Positions 28,738 through 37,410 of a DNA stretch of 64,000 nt are shown piece after piece (position 1 is the first letter of the stretch; each line of letters starts with the position of its first letter). Made by a program: the position numbers and the translations under genes. The stretch lies in assembly GCA_021325365.1 (NCBI GenBank), contig JAJPHF010000013.1:43220-107219 (forward strand). The letters run 5' to 3'. The notes under the pieces were generated by a model that saw nothing but the letters and a program-made list of their open reading frames with translations, searched no databases and was not told the origin of the DNA. The stretch is from Pseudomonadota bacterium (lineage in GTDB: Bacteria > Chloroflexota > UBA6077 > JAJPHF01).

Positions 28738-29090
28738 TTTGGGGTCCTCCCCTTATTAGCAGCTTGCGCGTCGCGGCCGCGCGAGGGCGGTCGCCCGCCG
28801 CGGGCCGGGTCTCTCGGCCCAGCGCCCCGCGCTACCGGACGGCTACCGGCCAGATAGCAGTATTCCTGCCACGTCCCCAGGCGAGACCACCACGCCCTGC
28901 CCGGTGCTACGCCAGCGGCGCGGTCTCCTTGAGCGGCGCGGGCGGTGGGCGCGGGCGTTGTGCGGGCGGCCCAACGCACGGCGGCAAGATTCTGTGCGCG
29001 CGGGCCGTAGGACCGCGCCCGGGCGCTGGATACGCTTCTAGCGGCAGGCCGGACCGCAGCAGGCATGCCCGCCGGGAGGAGGGACGGACG
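28738..29090. other. 353-bp divergent promoter region
   Basis: This lies between the divergent secreted-protein gene and the nitrite-transporter gene. It must hold both promoters, but I see no clear -35/-10 pair. A strong ribosome-binding site, GGGAGGAGGG (29074-29083), ends it. Confidence 0.5.
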
Positions 29091-29924
29091 ATGATCCAGG
29101 ACACGATCGAGACGGCAGCCGCGGCCGCGGAGCAGAAGCTGGGGCTGCTCGGCGGCTCGTTGCCGCGCTACCTGATCCTGTCGGGGTTGGCCGGGGCCTA
29201 CGTCGGCCTCGGTATCGCGCTCATCTTCGCCATCGGGGCGCCCCTGGCGGCGGCTCAGTCGCCGTTCCTGAAGGTCGTCATGGGCGCGTCGTTCGGGGTC
29301 GCCCTGACACTGGTCATCTTCGCCGGCTCGGAGCTGTTCACCGGCAACGCCATGGTCCTGACGGTGGGCGCGCTCACCGGCCGCGCCGGCTGGGTGCAGC
29401 TCGCCAACCTGTGGGGCTGGTCCTACCTGGGCAACCTGCTAGGCTCGCTCGTCGTGGCGCTGCTCGTCGCGCACTCCGGCGCGCTCGGCGGCGACCCGCA
29501 GCGCGGCTTCGTCGAGAGCGTCGCGGCGAGCAAGATGGGCCTGTCGTTCGAGGCGGCGTTCGTGCGCGGCATCCTAGCGAACTGGCTCGTGTGCCTGGCG
29601 GTATGGTGCGCGATGCGCACGACGAGCGACGCGGCGAAGCTGGGCCTCATCTTCTGGTGCCTGTTCGCCTTTATCGGCGCGGGCTTTGAGCACAGCATCG
29701 CGAACATGACGCTGCTGGCGCTGGCGCTGTTCCAGCCACACGGCGACGCGATCTCGTGGGGTGGCTACGTGGGCAACCTCGTGCCGGTCACACTGGGGAA
29801 CGTCGTGGGCGGGGCGGTGTTCGTGGGGGGCCTCTACTGGCTGGCGGCGCCGAAGCGGCGCCTGGCACCCCTGCCGAGCGCGGCGCCCGCCGCCGTGCCG
29901 ACCGAGCCGGAGTTGGCCGCGTAG
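29091..29924 (+). CDS. Formate/nitrite transporter family channel
   Basis: This 277-residue membrane protein has six hydrophobic segments and FNT hallmarks: GSELFTGNAMVL, GWSYLGNLLGS, a KMGLSFEAAFVRGILANWLVCLAVW block and GFEHSIANM. FNT pentamers conduct formate, nitrite or hydrosulfide. The nitrite-reductase gene begins 55 bp later, which points to nitrite uptake (NirC-like). The start ATG 29091 is fixed by GGGAGGAGGG seven bases upstream. Confidence 0.92.
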   Translation: MIQDTIETAAAAAEQKLGLLGGSLPRYLILSGLAGAYVGLGIALIFAIGAPLAAAQSPFLKVVMGASFGVALTLVIFAGSELFTGNAMVLTVGALTGRAGWVQLANLWGWSYLGNLLGSLVVALLVAHSGALGGDPQRGFVESVAASKMGLSFEAAFVRGILANWLVCLAVWCAMRTTSDAAKLGLIFWCLFAFIGAGFEHSIANMTLLALALFQPHGDAISWGGYVGNLVPVTLGNVVGGAVFVGGLYWLAAPKRRLAPLPSAAPAAVPTEPELAA

Positions 29925-29979
29925 CGCGGGCCAGGGGCCAGCGGGGCCGGCCCCTGGCGCCACAAGGAGAAGCGGGACG

Positions 29980-31545
29980 ATGAACAAGTTCGAGGAGATC
30001 AAGGCCGCGCGCGACGGGCTCGACGTGCTGCCCGACATCGAGCGCTATGCCCACGAGGGCTGGGAGGCGATCGGCGACGACGACAAGACGCGGCTGAAGT
30101 GGTACGGCCTGTTCTTCCGCAAGCATACGCCCGGCTACTTCATGCTACGCATCCGCATCCCGAACGGCATCGCCAGCGCCGCGCAGCTTCGCACCATGGC
30201 CGACGTGGCCGACGAGTTCGGCCGCGGCGAGCTGGACGTCACCACGCGGCAGCAGGTGCAGGTCCGCTGGCTTCGCATCGCGGACGTGCCGACGATCTTC
30301 GCGCGGCTGGCGGCGGCCGGCCTGGAGCATCGCCAGACCGGCATGGACAACGTCCGCAACGTGATGGGCTGTCCGCTGGCGGGCCTGACCACTCACGAGC
30401 TGTTCGACGCCTCGCCGGTGGTGCGCGAGTACACCGCGCGCTTCGTCGGCAACCGGGAGTTTACGAACCTGCCGCGGAAGCTCAACGTGGCGATCACCGG
30501 CTGCATGGACAACTGCCTGCACGTCGAGACGCAGGACGTGGCGCTGGGCCCCGCGCTCAAGCACACGGACGCCGGCACACTCGTGGGGTTCAACGTGCGC
30601 GTGGGCGGCAAGCAGGGCTCGGGCGGCTTCACCGCCGCGCGGTCGCTCGACGCGTTCGTGATGCGCGAGCAGGCAGCCGAGGTGTGCGCCCAGATTACCC
30701 TGCTCTACCGGGACCACGGCCCGCGCGAGACCCGCGGCCGGGCGCGGCTAGCGTTCTTGCTCGACGATTGGGGCGCGGAGCGCTTCCGGGCGGCGCTGGA
30801 GGAGCGGCTGGGCTACGCGTTGGAGCGGGGAGGGCGCGACGCGCAGACGGCGCACCACAGTGACCACCTGGGCGTGGCGCCGCAGCGCGAGCGTGGCACC
30901 TACAGCGTCGGGCTGGCGGTGCCGGTGGGACGGCTGAGCGCGGCGCAGCTTCGCGACGCGGCCGTACTGAGCGAGCACTACGGGCGCGGCCAGGCGCGGT
31001 TCACGCCGGGGCAGAACCTGATCCTGACCGACGTAGCGGACAGCGCGCTGCCGGCGCTGCTGGCGGAGCCGCTCCTGCGCGAGCTGCGCGCCGATCCGTC
31101 GCCGGCGATGCGTGGTACAGTCAGTTGCACGGGCATCGGGCTGTGCGATCTGGCGCTGGCGGACACGAAGACGCGCGCGCTGGCGGTGGCACGGCGTCTG
31201 GAGCGCGTGCTGCCGACGACGCGGCCGTTGGCGATCCACTGGTCGGGCTGCCCGGCGGCGTGCGGCAATCACCTGCTGGCCGACATCGGGCTTCAGGGGG
31301 GCAAGGCGCGCGTCGGCGACGAGGTGATCGAGGTGTACCAGGTGTTCGTGGGCGGGCGCTCGGGCGTAGGGGCGCGACCGGCCACGCCGGTGTTGGACAA
31401 GGTGCCGGCGGCGCAGGTGGGCGACGTGATCGAGCAGTTGGCGCGGGCGCACGCGGCGGGCCGCGACCTCGTGGCGGCCGGGCAGGAGCTAGCCGCCACG
31501 CTGGGCCAGGACGACGGCGATAACGCCGCGGCGACGGCCGCGTAA
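29980..31545 (+). CDS. Ferredoxin-dependent nitrite (or sulfite) reductase
   Basis: This 521-residue sirohaem/4Fe-4S enzyme has a duplicated ferredoxin-like half-domain. Sirohaem-binding basic residues are in TTRQQVQVRW and GMDNVRNVMGCPLAG, and the NLPRKLNVAITGCMDNC segment is present. The cluster motif is CTGIGLC (about 383-389) and SGCPAACG (about 423-427). It reduces nitrite to ammonium with six electrons. The transporter upstream and HemD downstream favour nitrite over sulfite (NirA-like). ATG 29980 follows AAGGAGAAGCGGG. Confidence 0.93.
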   Translation: MNKFEEIKAARDGLDVLPDIERYAHEGWEAIGDDDKTRLKWYGLFFRKHTPGYFMLRIRIPNGIASAAQLRTMADVADEFGRGELDVTTRQQVQVRWLRIADVPTIFARLAAAGLEHRQTGMDNVRNVMGCPLAGLTTHELFDASPVVREYTARFVGNREFTNLPRKLNVAITGCMDNCLHVETQDVALGPALKHTDAGTLVGFNVRVGGKQGSGGFTAARSLDAFVMREQAAEVCAQITLLYRDHGPRETRGRARLAFLLDDWGAERFRAALEERLGYALERGGRDAQTAHHSDHLGVAPQRERGTYSVGLAVPVGRLSAAQLRDAAVLSEHYGRGQARFTPGQNLILTDVADSALPALLAEPLLRELRADPSPAMRGTVSCTGIGLCDLALADTKTRALAVARRLERVLPTTRPLAIHWSGCPAACGNHLLADIGLQGGKARVGDEVIEVYQVFVGGRSGVGARPATPVLDKVPAAQVGDVIEQLARAHAAGRDLVAAGQELAATLGQDDGDNAAATAA

Positions 31546-31548
31546 GCG

Positions 31549-32490
31549 ATGGACTCGCGCCCGACAGCTCCCGCGCTAGCCGGTGCCCCGGACGGCGCTA
31601 CGCTTCCACCATCCGGGGCACCGCCGGCTGACGCGCGGCCGGCTCGGAGGGCGGAGGCGCTCGCCGGGCGCACCATCGCCCTGCTGGAGGCGCGCCGGTC
31701 GGACGAGCTGGCGCGCCTCATCGCGCAGCAGGGCGGCACCCCCTTCGTCGCCCCGGCGCTGCGCGAGGTGCCGGTCGTCGATCCCGCGCCGCTGCGGGAG
31801 TGGCTGGCTGCGCTGGGCGCCGGGCAGCTCGACGTGGCGCTCTTCCTGACGGGCGTGGGGTGCCGGGCGCTGCTCGAGCGCGCAGCGGAGGACGGCACGC
31901 TCGACGGCGTGCGGGCGGGGCTGGGGCGGGCGCGCGTGGTGGCGCGCGGCCCGAAGCCCGTGCGGGTGCTCCGCGAGTACGGCGTGCGCATCGACTTCGT
32001 ACCGCCCGAGCCGAACACCTCGGCTGAGCTGCTGGCGGAGCTTAGCACCTGGGACCTGGCGGGCAAGGCCGTCGGCGTGCAGGTCTATGGCGGCACGACG
32101 CCGTTCCTGGCGCGGCTGCGCGCCGGGCTCGCCGCGCTCGGCGCGCGCGTCCACGAGGTCGCCCCCTACCGTTGGGAGGGGCCGGCCGACGACAGCGCCG
32201 TGCGGCGGCTGATCGCGGCCTGCCTGGCGGGCGAGATCGACGCGCTGCTGATCCTCAGCTCGTCGCAGGTCCACAACCTGTTCGCCGTGGCCGAGGCACA
32301 CGACCAGGCGGCGGCGCTCCAGCGCGCGCTCGCCGTCCCGCGCGTGCTCGTCGCGGCGGTGGGGCCGGTGGCGGCCGAGGCGGTGGCGTCGCACGGCGTC
32401 CGAGTCGATCTGGTCCCCGACCACCCGAAGATGGGGCACCTCGTCGCCGCCCTCGGTCCCGCCCTGGCCGCGCGCCGCTCTCGCCGCTGA
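31549..32490 (+). CDS. hemD: Uroporphyrinogen-III synthase
   Basis: The 313-residue protein cyclises hydroxymethylbilane to uroporphyrinogen III, the branch point to sirohaem and haem. After a low-complexity leader of about 40 residues, the HemD fold shows RTIALLEARRSDELARLI, VALFLTGVGCRALLE, GVQVYGG, EVAPYRWEG and DALLILSSSQVHNLF. It begins 3 bp after the nitrite reductase, so this copy probably serves sirohaem supply for that enzyme. Confidence 0.9.
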   Translation: MDSRPTAPALAGAPDGATLPPSGAPPADARPARRAEALAGRTIALLEARRSDELARLIAQQGGTPFVAPALREVPVVDPAPLREWLAALGAGQLDVALFLTGVGCRALLERAAEDGTLDGVRAGLGRARVVARGPKPVRVLREYGVRIDFVPPEPNTSAELLAELSTWDLAGKAVGVQVYGGTTPFLARLRAGLAALGARVHEVAPYRWEGPADDSAVRRLIAACLAGEIDALLILSSSQVHNLFAVAEAHDQAAALQRALAVPRVLVAAVGPVAAEAVASHGVRVDLVPDHPKMGHLVAALGPALAARRSRR

Positions 32491-32558
32491 GGCTGGTGCA
32501 GGGCCACCTGCTGCACGTAGCCAAGGCGACCACACGGGCGACGCTGGCTACAGACCGG

Positions 32559-32888
32559 CTACAACTCGATGTCCTCCGGGTCCAGGCCACGCAGGAGGCA
32601 GAGCCAGGCACGGGCCAGCCGGCGCCCGCGGATCCGCTCCATTACGCTGTCCCGGTAGTGCCCCTCGCCGCGCGAGCACATCCCGCCGGGAAGCTTCGGG
32701 GCGCCCTTTTTCTTGGCGCGACAGCCGCAGCCCAGTGACTTTCGCTTGCGAAAGTACCAGACTGAGCGCTCACAGACACAATCGATATGGCCCAGTGGAT
32801 GTACGAACTGCAGATGGACCCGCTGCGCCCGTTTCGCGTAGCGCCACGCGCGATCGCGCCGCTCGCCCCGCTTCTTGGGCTTCTCCAC
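32559..32888 (-). CDS. Small basic Cys-containing protein of unknown function (109 aa)
   Basis: I do not recognise the family. The protein starts VEKPKKRGERRD and has an aromatic/basic core (RVHLQFVHPLGHIDCVCERSV) with cysteines in CVC, CGC and GGMC, suggesting a metal site. The tail is acidic (LLRGLDPEDIEL). GTG 32888 is chosen because GGAGG lies seven bases upstream on this strand. Codon use is less extreme in GC than its neighbours. It converges with hemD. Confidence 0.6.
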   Translation of the reverse strand: MEKPKKRGERRDRAWRYAKRAQRVHLQFVHPLGHIDCVCERSVWYFRKRKSLGCGCRAKKKGAPKLPGGMCSRGEGHYRDSVMERIRGRRLARAWLCLLRGLDPEDIEL

Positions 32889-33024
32889 GTCCTGGCCTCC
32901 TGTCGGCCGCGCCCGCCAGGCGCGCGCACATGAAGGCCAGGCTGTAGGGGTAGCTGAATCGCGGCAACATCTACTCACCGACGGCGGAGAGTCGGGGCGT
33001 TCGCTATTCGGATTATACTAGGCT

Positions 33025-33090
33025 GCCGGCCCAGGATGGTGTGTGTTTGGCTTCGCCAAACATACACCATCTCTGGCCGAGTGCTTAGGC
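33025..33090. repeat. Dispersed hairpin element, copy A
   Basis: The core is a 17-bp stem (33035-33051 with 33055-33071, one G-T wobble) with loop TTC and inner sequence GTTTGGCTTCGCCAAAC. It is flanked by GGCCCAG and CTGGCC and ends near GCTTAG at 33083-33088. Copy B lies at 40897-40963 with the same core, flanks and end but different, still-paired stem bases. Confidence 0.8.
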
Positions 33091-33131
33091 GGAAACCGCC
33101 GCGGCCTGGCGGCGAGGGAGCGGAGGGGGAC

Positions 33132-34577
33132 ATGCGCACGCTGATCCAGGGCGGCTGGGTGGTGGGCTTCAACGGGCAGGGGCACGAGCTGATCCGCGAC
33201 GGGGTCGTAGTCTACGAGGACGACCGCATCGTTCACGTGGGCGGCCGCTTCGACGGCCAGGCGGACCGCACCATCGACGCGCGCGGCAAGCTCGTGTCGC
33301 CGGGGTTCGTGAACTGCCACCTGCACGCGGGCAGCAACGCGCCCACCATCTTCCTGATGGACCATACCAAGGCCGACTATTTCGGCAGCAACTTCATCGC
33401 CTACGGCGCCGGCCTGCGCGGCACGACGGACTCGCGGGCCACCGCCCGGGTGGACGTCGAGCAGAAGTTCGGCATCTGGGCGGCGGTGCGCGGCGGCGCG
33501 ACGACGATCCTCGACGTGGGCAGCCGCAACGCCGAGGCGTTCGTCGAGATGTGCGCCGCGCTGGGGCCGCGGATGTACCTGGGGCCGGCGTTCCGCAGCT
33601 TCAACTACGTCTTCGAGCCGAACGGGCGCATCGAGTGGGAGCCCGACCACGAGGCGGGCTTTGCCGGGCTGGAGCGCGCGGTCGCCTTCGCGCGCAAGTT
33701 CGATGGCGCGCACGAGGGCCGCATCCGCTGCATGCTGTACCCGGGCCAGCTCGATACCTGCTCGGTCGATCTGCTCAAGGCCACCCGCCGCGCCGCCGAC
33801 GAGACCGGCCTGCTGATGTCGCTGCACGTCGCCATGAACCAGGTGGAGTTCCACCGCATGCTACGCGAGCACGGCCTGACGCCCATCGAGCTGGTCGCGT
33901 CCATCGGCTTCCTGGGCCCGGACGTGATCCTGGGCCACTGCGTCTTCCACAGCCGCCACTCATGGGCGCACTATCCGTACGTGGACGACCTCAAGATTCT
34001 CGCCGACAGCGGCGCCTCGGTGGCGCACGCGCCGTTCAAGTACGCGAAGATGGGCATCATGCTGGAGTCGCTGAGCCGCTACCGCGAGCTGGGCATCAAC
34101 GTCGGTCTGGGCACCGACACCTACCCTGAGGACCTGATCGCGGAGATGCGCATCGCGGCGATGATGAACCGCTTTGCCGAGGGCAGTTTCCGGGTGGGCG
34201 AGCCGAAGGACGTGTTCGACTGCGCGACGCTCGGCGGCGCGCGCTTCCTGCGGCGCGACGACCTGGGCCGCCTCGCGCCGGGCGCCAAGGCCGACATCCT
34301 GATCATCAACCAGACCGGCACGCGCTACGGGGCGGTGCGCGACCCGATCAAGTCGCTGGTCGAGTGCGGCACCGGCGAGGACATCGAGACGATCGTCTGC
34401 GACGGCCGCACGCTGCTCGACCAGGGGCAGCCGCAAACGGTGGACGAGGCCGCGCTGCTGCGGCAGATCCAGGAGGCGGGCGAAGAGGTGTGGGCGGCGG
34501 TGCCGAAGTGGCACTGGCGCGGCGCCACCGTCGACGAGGTCGTCCCCATGAGCTACCCCGTCCGCGGCGGCGCATAG
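33132..34577 (+). CDS. Amidohydrolase/deaminase (AtzA/TrzA-type, metal-dependent)
   Basis: This 481-residue enzyme of the amidohydrolase superfamily has an N-terminal beta sandwich (IRDGVVVYEDDRIVHVGG), metal HxH in SPGFVNCHLHAGS, further His in LLMSLHVAMNQ and ILGHCVF, and the catalytic Asp in VGLGTDTYPEDL. It ends GRLAPGAKADILIINQTG. Members deaminate or dechlorinate s-triazines, guanine and related heterocycles. ATG 33132 with GAGGGGG upstream is used rather than the earlier frame through the hairpin repeat. No neighbour reveals the substrate. Confidence 0.9.
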   Translation: MRTLIQGGWVVGFNGQGHELIRDGVVVYEDDRIVHVGGRFDGQADRTIDARGKLVSPGFVNCHLHAGSNAPTIFLMDHTKADYFGSNFIAYGAGLRGTTDSRATARVDVEQKFGIWAAVRGGATTILDVGSRNAEAFVEMCAALGPRMYLGPAFRSFNYVFEPNGRIEWEPDHEAGFAGLERAVAFARKFDGAHEGRIRCMLYPGQLDTCSVDLLKATRRAADETGLLMSLHVAMNQVEFHRMLREHGLTPIELVASIGFLGPDVILGHCVFHSRHSWAHYPYVDDLKILADSGASVAHAPFKYAKMGIMLESLSRYRELGINVGLGTDTYPEDLIAEMRIAAMMNRFAEGSFRVGEPKDVFDCATLGGARFLRRDDLGRLAPGAKADILIINQTGTRYGAVRDPIKSLVECGTGEDIETIVCDGRTLLDQGQPQTVDEAALLRQIQEAGEEVWAAVPKWHWRGATVDEVVPMSYPVRGGA

Positions 34578-34658
34578 GCCTCTTGTCGGCCGGTGTCTCG
34601 TCAAAGGCGCAGGGCGGGGAGCTCCCCGCCCTGCGCCATTCTCCCTTTGGACAGCCGT

Positions 34659-35468
34659 CTACGCCCGCGCCTCGGCGATGGTCGCGGCCCCGTTGGCGGG
34701 GGGCGGGGCGCCGAGCGGCTCGGTAGTCTCGGTGGGCACGACGGGCAGCTCGAAGACGCGGAACAGGCGCTCGGGGAAGGTGCGCCGCATGAGCGGCAGC
34801 GCGACGTTGTAGACGGGGATGCCGCTGCTCGTCCGGCCCTCGGGCGTGCCGTGGTGGGCGTGGCCGTGGAACACCGCCGCTACTGGGTAGCGGTTCAGCG
34901 GCTCCTCCAGCCGGCTGGAGCCGAGGAACGGGAAGATCTCGGGGGGCTCGCCTTCGACGGTGGTCTGGATCGGCGCGTAGTGCAACAGGGCCACGCGCTG
35001 CGGCGTGCGCAGCTTGGCCAGCCCCGACTCCAGCTTCAGCGACTCGTCTACCGCCTCGTGGACGAAGCGCTTGATCGTCTCCTCGCCCCACGGCTGGAGC
35101 GCCGCGCGCCCGAACCCGCCGCCGAAGCCCTTCACGCCCGCGAACCCCACGCCGTGGGTCTCGAAGGTGTCGCCGTCCAGCATGACGACACCCGCATCGC
35201 AGAGGATCTGGACGACTTCCGTGACCCGGCCCGACTCGTACTCGTGATTCCCCAGCACCGCGACGATGGGGATCTTCACAACAGCTAACTCTTTAGCCAG
35301 GATGCGGGCCTCTTCCGGCAGTCCGTAATCGACCAGGTCGCCGGCCAGCAGGAGCACGTCCGCGCTGTCGGCCAGGCGGGCGAAGATCGGCCCGATCAGC
35401 CCCTGCGAGTTGCGGTTGCAGTGGAGGTCCGCGAGCGCCGCGAGCCGCACCGTCTCCGTCCCCGCCAT
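34659..35468 (-). CDS. Calcineurin-like metallophosphoesterase
   Basis: The 269-residue protein shows the five-block phosphoesterase signature: LADLHCNRN, LLLAGDLVDYG, VLGNHEYESG, LLHYAPIQTT and FHGHAHHGT. These residues bind two metals for phosphoester hydrolysis. The substrate could be a nucleotide, phosphoprotein or lipid. ATG 35468 follows GGGAGGTG by seven bases. The last 25 residues are low complexity. Confidence 0.9.
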   Translation of the reverse strand: MAGTETVRLAALADLHCNRNSQGLIGPIFARLADSADVLLLAGDLVDYGLPEEARILAKELAVVKIPIVAVLGNHEYESGRVTEVVQILCDAGVVMLDGDTFETHGVGFAGVKGFGGGFGRAALQPWGEETIKRFVHEAVDESLKLESGLAKLRTPQRVALLHYAPIQTTVEGEPPEIFPFLGSSRLEEPLNRYPVAAVFHGHAHHGTPEGRTSSGIPVYNVALPLMRRTFPERLFRVFELPVVPTETTEPLGAPPPANGAATIAEARA

Positions 35469-35705
35469 TCCCGTCACCTCCCGCGCGCGTATGCCGACCC
35501 GGGGACCGTCCAGGCTCCCCGGGCCGCCTGGGCAAGATACATGCCCGGTGGCCGCGCCGCGCGGCCAAGTGGCACGACTTCTGCCCTAGGTGCAGGACAG
35601 CCGCCGCGCGAGCCGCGGGGCCCCCCGGCGGCCACTAATCGCGCCCAAACGGAGCGCCGGCGGCTCTGCCGCCGGCGCTCGGCCCAGGCGCCGAATGAGG
35701 ACGGG

Positions 35706-36575
35706 ATGCAGACGCGGACGACCACTAAGGACGCACAGCCCGCCGTCCCGCGCGCGCAAACCGACCGCCACGCGGCGCTCGTCGGCCAGGCCACGCTGGA
35801 CCCGACCACCAAGGAGTTCTACTGCCAGGCGCTGCGCACGCTGCTCCAGGCGGGTGTTCCGTTCCTGGTGGGCGGCGCCTACGCCTTCGAGTGCTATACG
35901 GGGATTGCGCGGCACACCAAGGACTTCGACATCTTCTTGCGGCCGGCCGACCGCCATCGAGCACTAGAGGTCTTCGACAAGGCCGGCTACCATACTGAAA
36001 TGACCTTCCCGCACTGGCTCGGCAAGGCGTTCTGCAGCGGCGACTTCATCGACGTGATCTTTAGCTCGGGCAATGGGCTGGCACGGGTCGACGACGAGTG
36101 GTTCGCCCACGCCGTCGACGCCGAGGTGCTCGGTCTGCCGCTCAAGCTCACGCCGCCCGAGGAGATGATCTGGTCCAAGGCGTTCATCCTAGAGCGCGAG
36201 CGCTACGATGGCGCCGACGTGGCGCACCTGCTGCGCGCCCAGGCCGAGCACCTGGACTGGGCACGCCTGCTACGACGCTTCGGCGACAACTGGCGCGTGC
36301 TGCTAAGCCATCTCATTCTGTTTGGCTTCATCTATCCGACCGAGCGGGGCAAGATTCCCACGCGCGTGATGGACAAGCTGCTGCGGCGCCTCCAGCGAGA
36401 GCTACACGCGCCGCCGGCCGGGGAGCGTGTCTGCCAGGGCACGCTGGTCTCGCGCGAGCAGTACCTCGTGGACGTGGAGCGCTGGGGCTACGCGGATGCG
36501 CGCCTGCAGCCGCGTGGCAACATGACTCGCCAGGACGTCGACCACTGGACCGCCGCGATCGACAACAAAGACTAG
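35706..36575 (+). CDS. Nucleotidyltransferase-fold protein
   Basis: This 289-residue protein has VPFLVGGAYAFECYTG followed by RHTKDFDIFLRP, the GG..(x)n..DxD pattern of the polymerase-beta-like fold used by MNT-type and DUF6036-like proteins. LPLKLTPPEEMIWSKAFI and RERYDGADVAHLL are also typical of this group. It may transfer a nucleotide to protein or small molecules, and some relatives are antitoxins, but no partner toxin gene adjoins. ATG 35706 is the first credible start. Confidence 0.75.
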   Translation: MQTRTTTKDAQPAVPRAQTDRHAALVGQATLDPTTKEFYCQALRTLLQAGVPFLVGGAYAFECYTGIARHTKDFDIFLRPADRHRALEVFDKAGYHTEMTFPHWLGKAFCSGDFIDVIFSSGNGLARVDDEWFAHAVDAEVLGLPLKLTPPEEMIWSKAFILERERYDGADVAHLLRAQAEHLDWARLLRRFGDNWRVLLSHLILFGFIYPTERGKIPTRVMDKLLRRLQRELHAPPAGERVCQGTLVSREQYLVDVERWGYADARLQPRGNMTRQDVDHWTAAIDNKD

Positions 36576-36614
36576 CGCGCCTGGCGGCGCCCGGGAGCGG
36601 ACGCCGCGCGGCGG

Positions 36615-36956
36615 CTACGAGCCGAGCAGGCGCAGGAGGCCGAGAGGGCTGCCGAGGGCGACGTGCGGGCTGCCGGTGAGCGCCTGCGCGAAGCCGGGCC
36701 GAGCGTCGCGACCGAGCACCAGGAGCAGGCTGCCGCGGCTGACCACCCGCACCGTGAGGCCCGCGCAAGCCAGGGCGGCGCCGGCCTGGCGCAGCCCGTC
36801 GAGCGGCCGGCCGCCCGGGCTGCCGGCGGCCCCGCTCGCCGCCTGCAGGAAGGCGCGCGGGTTGTCCACCTCGATGACCAGGTGGCGCCGGGCGGCGACG
36901 AGGCGCGCGGTCTGGCCGTCTACCGTGACCGTGACCGCGCCCGTTAGCTCTAGCAT
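36615..36956 (-). CDS. Small uncharacterised protein (113 aa)
   Basis: I do not recognise it. It begins LELTGAVTVTVDGQTARLVAARRHLVIEV and has beta-rich VRVVSRGSLLLVLGRD, which looks folded and non-random. The ribosome-binding site is weak. It lies 18 bp downstream of another small gene in the same direction, so both may be one short operon divergent from dnaG. Confidence 0.5.
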   Translation of the reverse strand: MLELTGAVTVTVDGQTARLVAARRHLVIEVDNPRAFLQAASGAAGSPGGRPLDGLRQAGAALACAGLTVRVVSRGSLLLVLGRDARPGFAQALTGSPHVALGSPLGLLRLLGS

Positions 36957-36974
36957 CGGCGCCGGCGCCGCACG

Positions 36975-37178
36975 CTAGCGCTCGGCCGACGCGCGCAGGC
37001 GCACCGTCCCGTTCAGCAGCCAGCGGGTGGGCGGGCCATCGGCGGCGCCGTCGAGCAGCACGACCACCTCCAAGTTGTCGAAGGCGCACTCGAGCGTGGC
37101 GTTCGACGCGGCGAGCGCGCTGCAAAGCTGCTCGACAAGCTGGGGCCAGATGGGGCCAGCCGGTAGGGGCGTCGCCAT
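36975..37178 (-). CDS. Small uncharacterised protein (67 aa)
   Basis: The protein starts MATPLPAGPIWPQLVEQLC and has FDNLEVVVLLDGAADGPPTRWLLNGTVRLRA, an alternating beta pattern like its downstream neighbour. GGAGGAG lies six bases before ATG 37178, which supports this start over the longer frame to 37241. No known family is recognised. Its promoter would face the dnaG promoter. Confidence 0.55.
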   Translation of the reverse strand: MATPLPAGPIWPQLVEQLCSALAASNATLECAFDNLEVVVLLDGAADGPPTRWLLNGTVRLRASAER

Positions 37179-37254
37179 GCCGCTCTCCTCCGCGCGATAG
37201 TCGCCACGGTAGGATAGCGCATCGCGAGCGAGGCCGGGCACTGCGCACGGGCCT

Positions 37255-37282
37255 TTGCGTTGCCGTCCCCGTGTGCTATATA
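37255..37282 (+). promoter_or_regulatory. Putative promoter for dnaG-sigA
   Basis: TTGCGT (37255-37260) and TATATA (37277-37282) are 16 bp apart. The AT-rich TATATAAA stands out in this GC-rich region, about 130 bp before the dnaG start. Confidence 0.45.
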
Positions 37283-37410
37283 AACCGCAAACCTGGCGGG
37301 GCAGCGACGGGGCACAGCCTCCCGCGACCGCGAGGTGGCTGACCAGCCAGGGAGCGCCGGCGGGAGCGGCACCCTGCGGCGCTCGGGCTCGGGGAGCCAG
37401 GAGTCACGGC

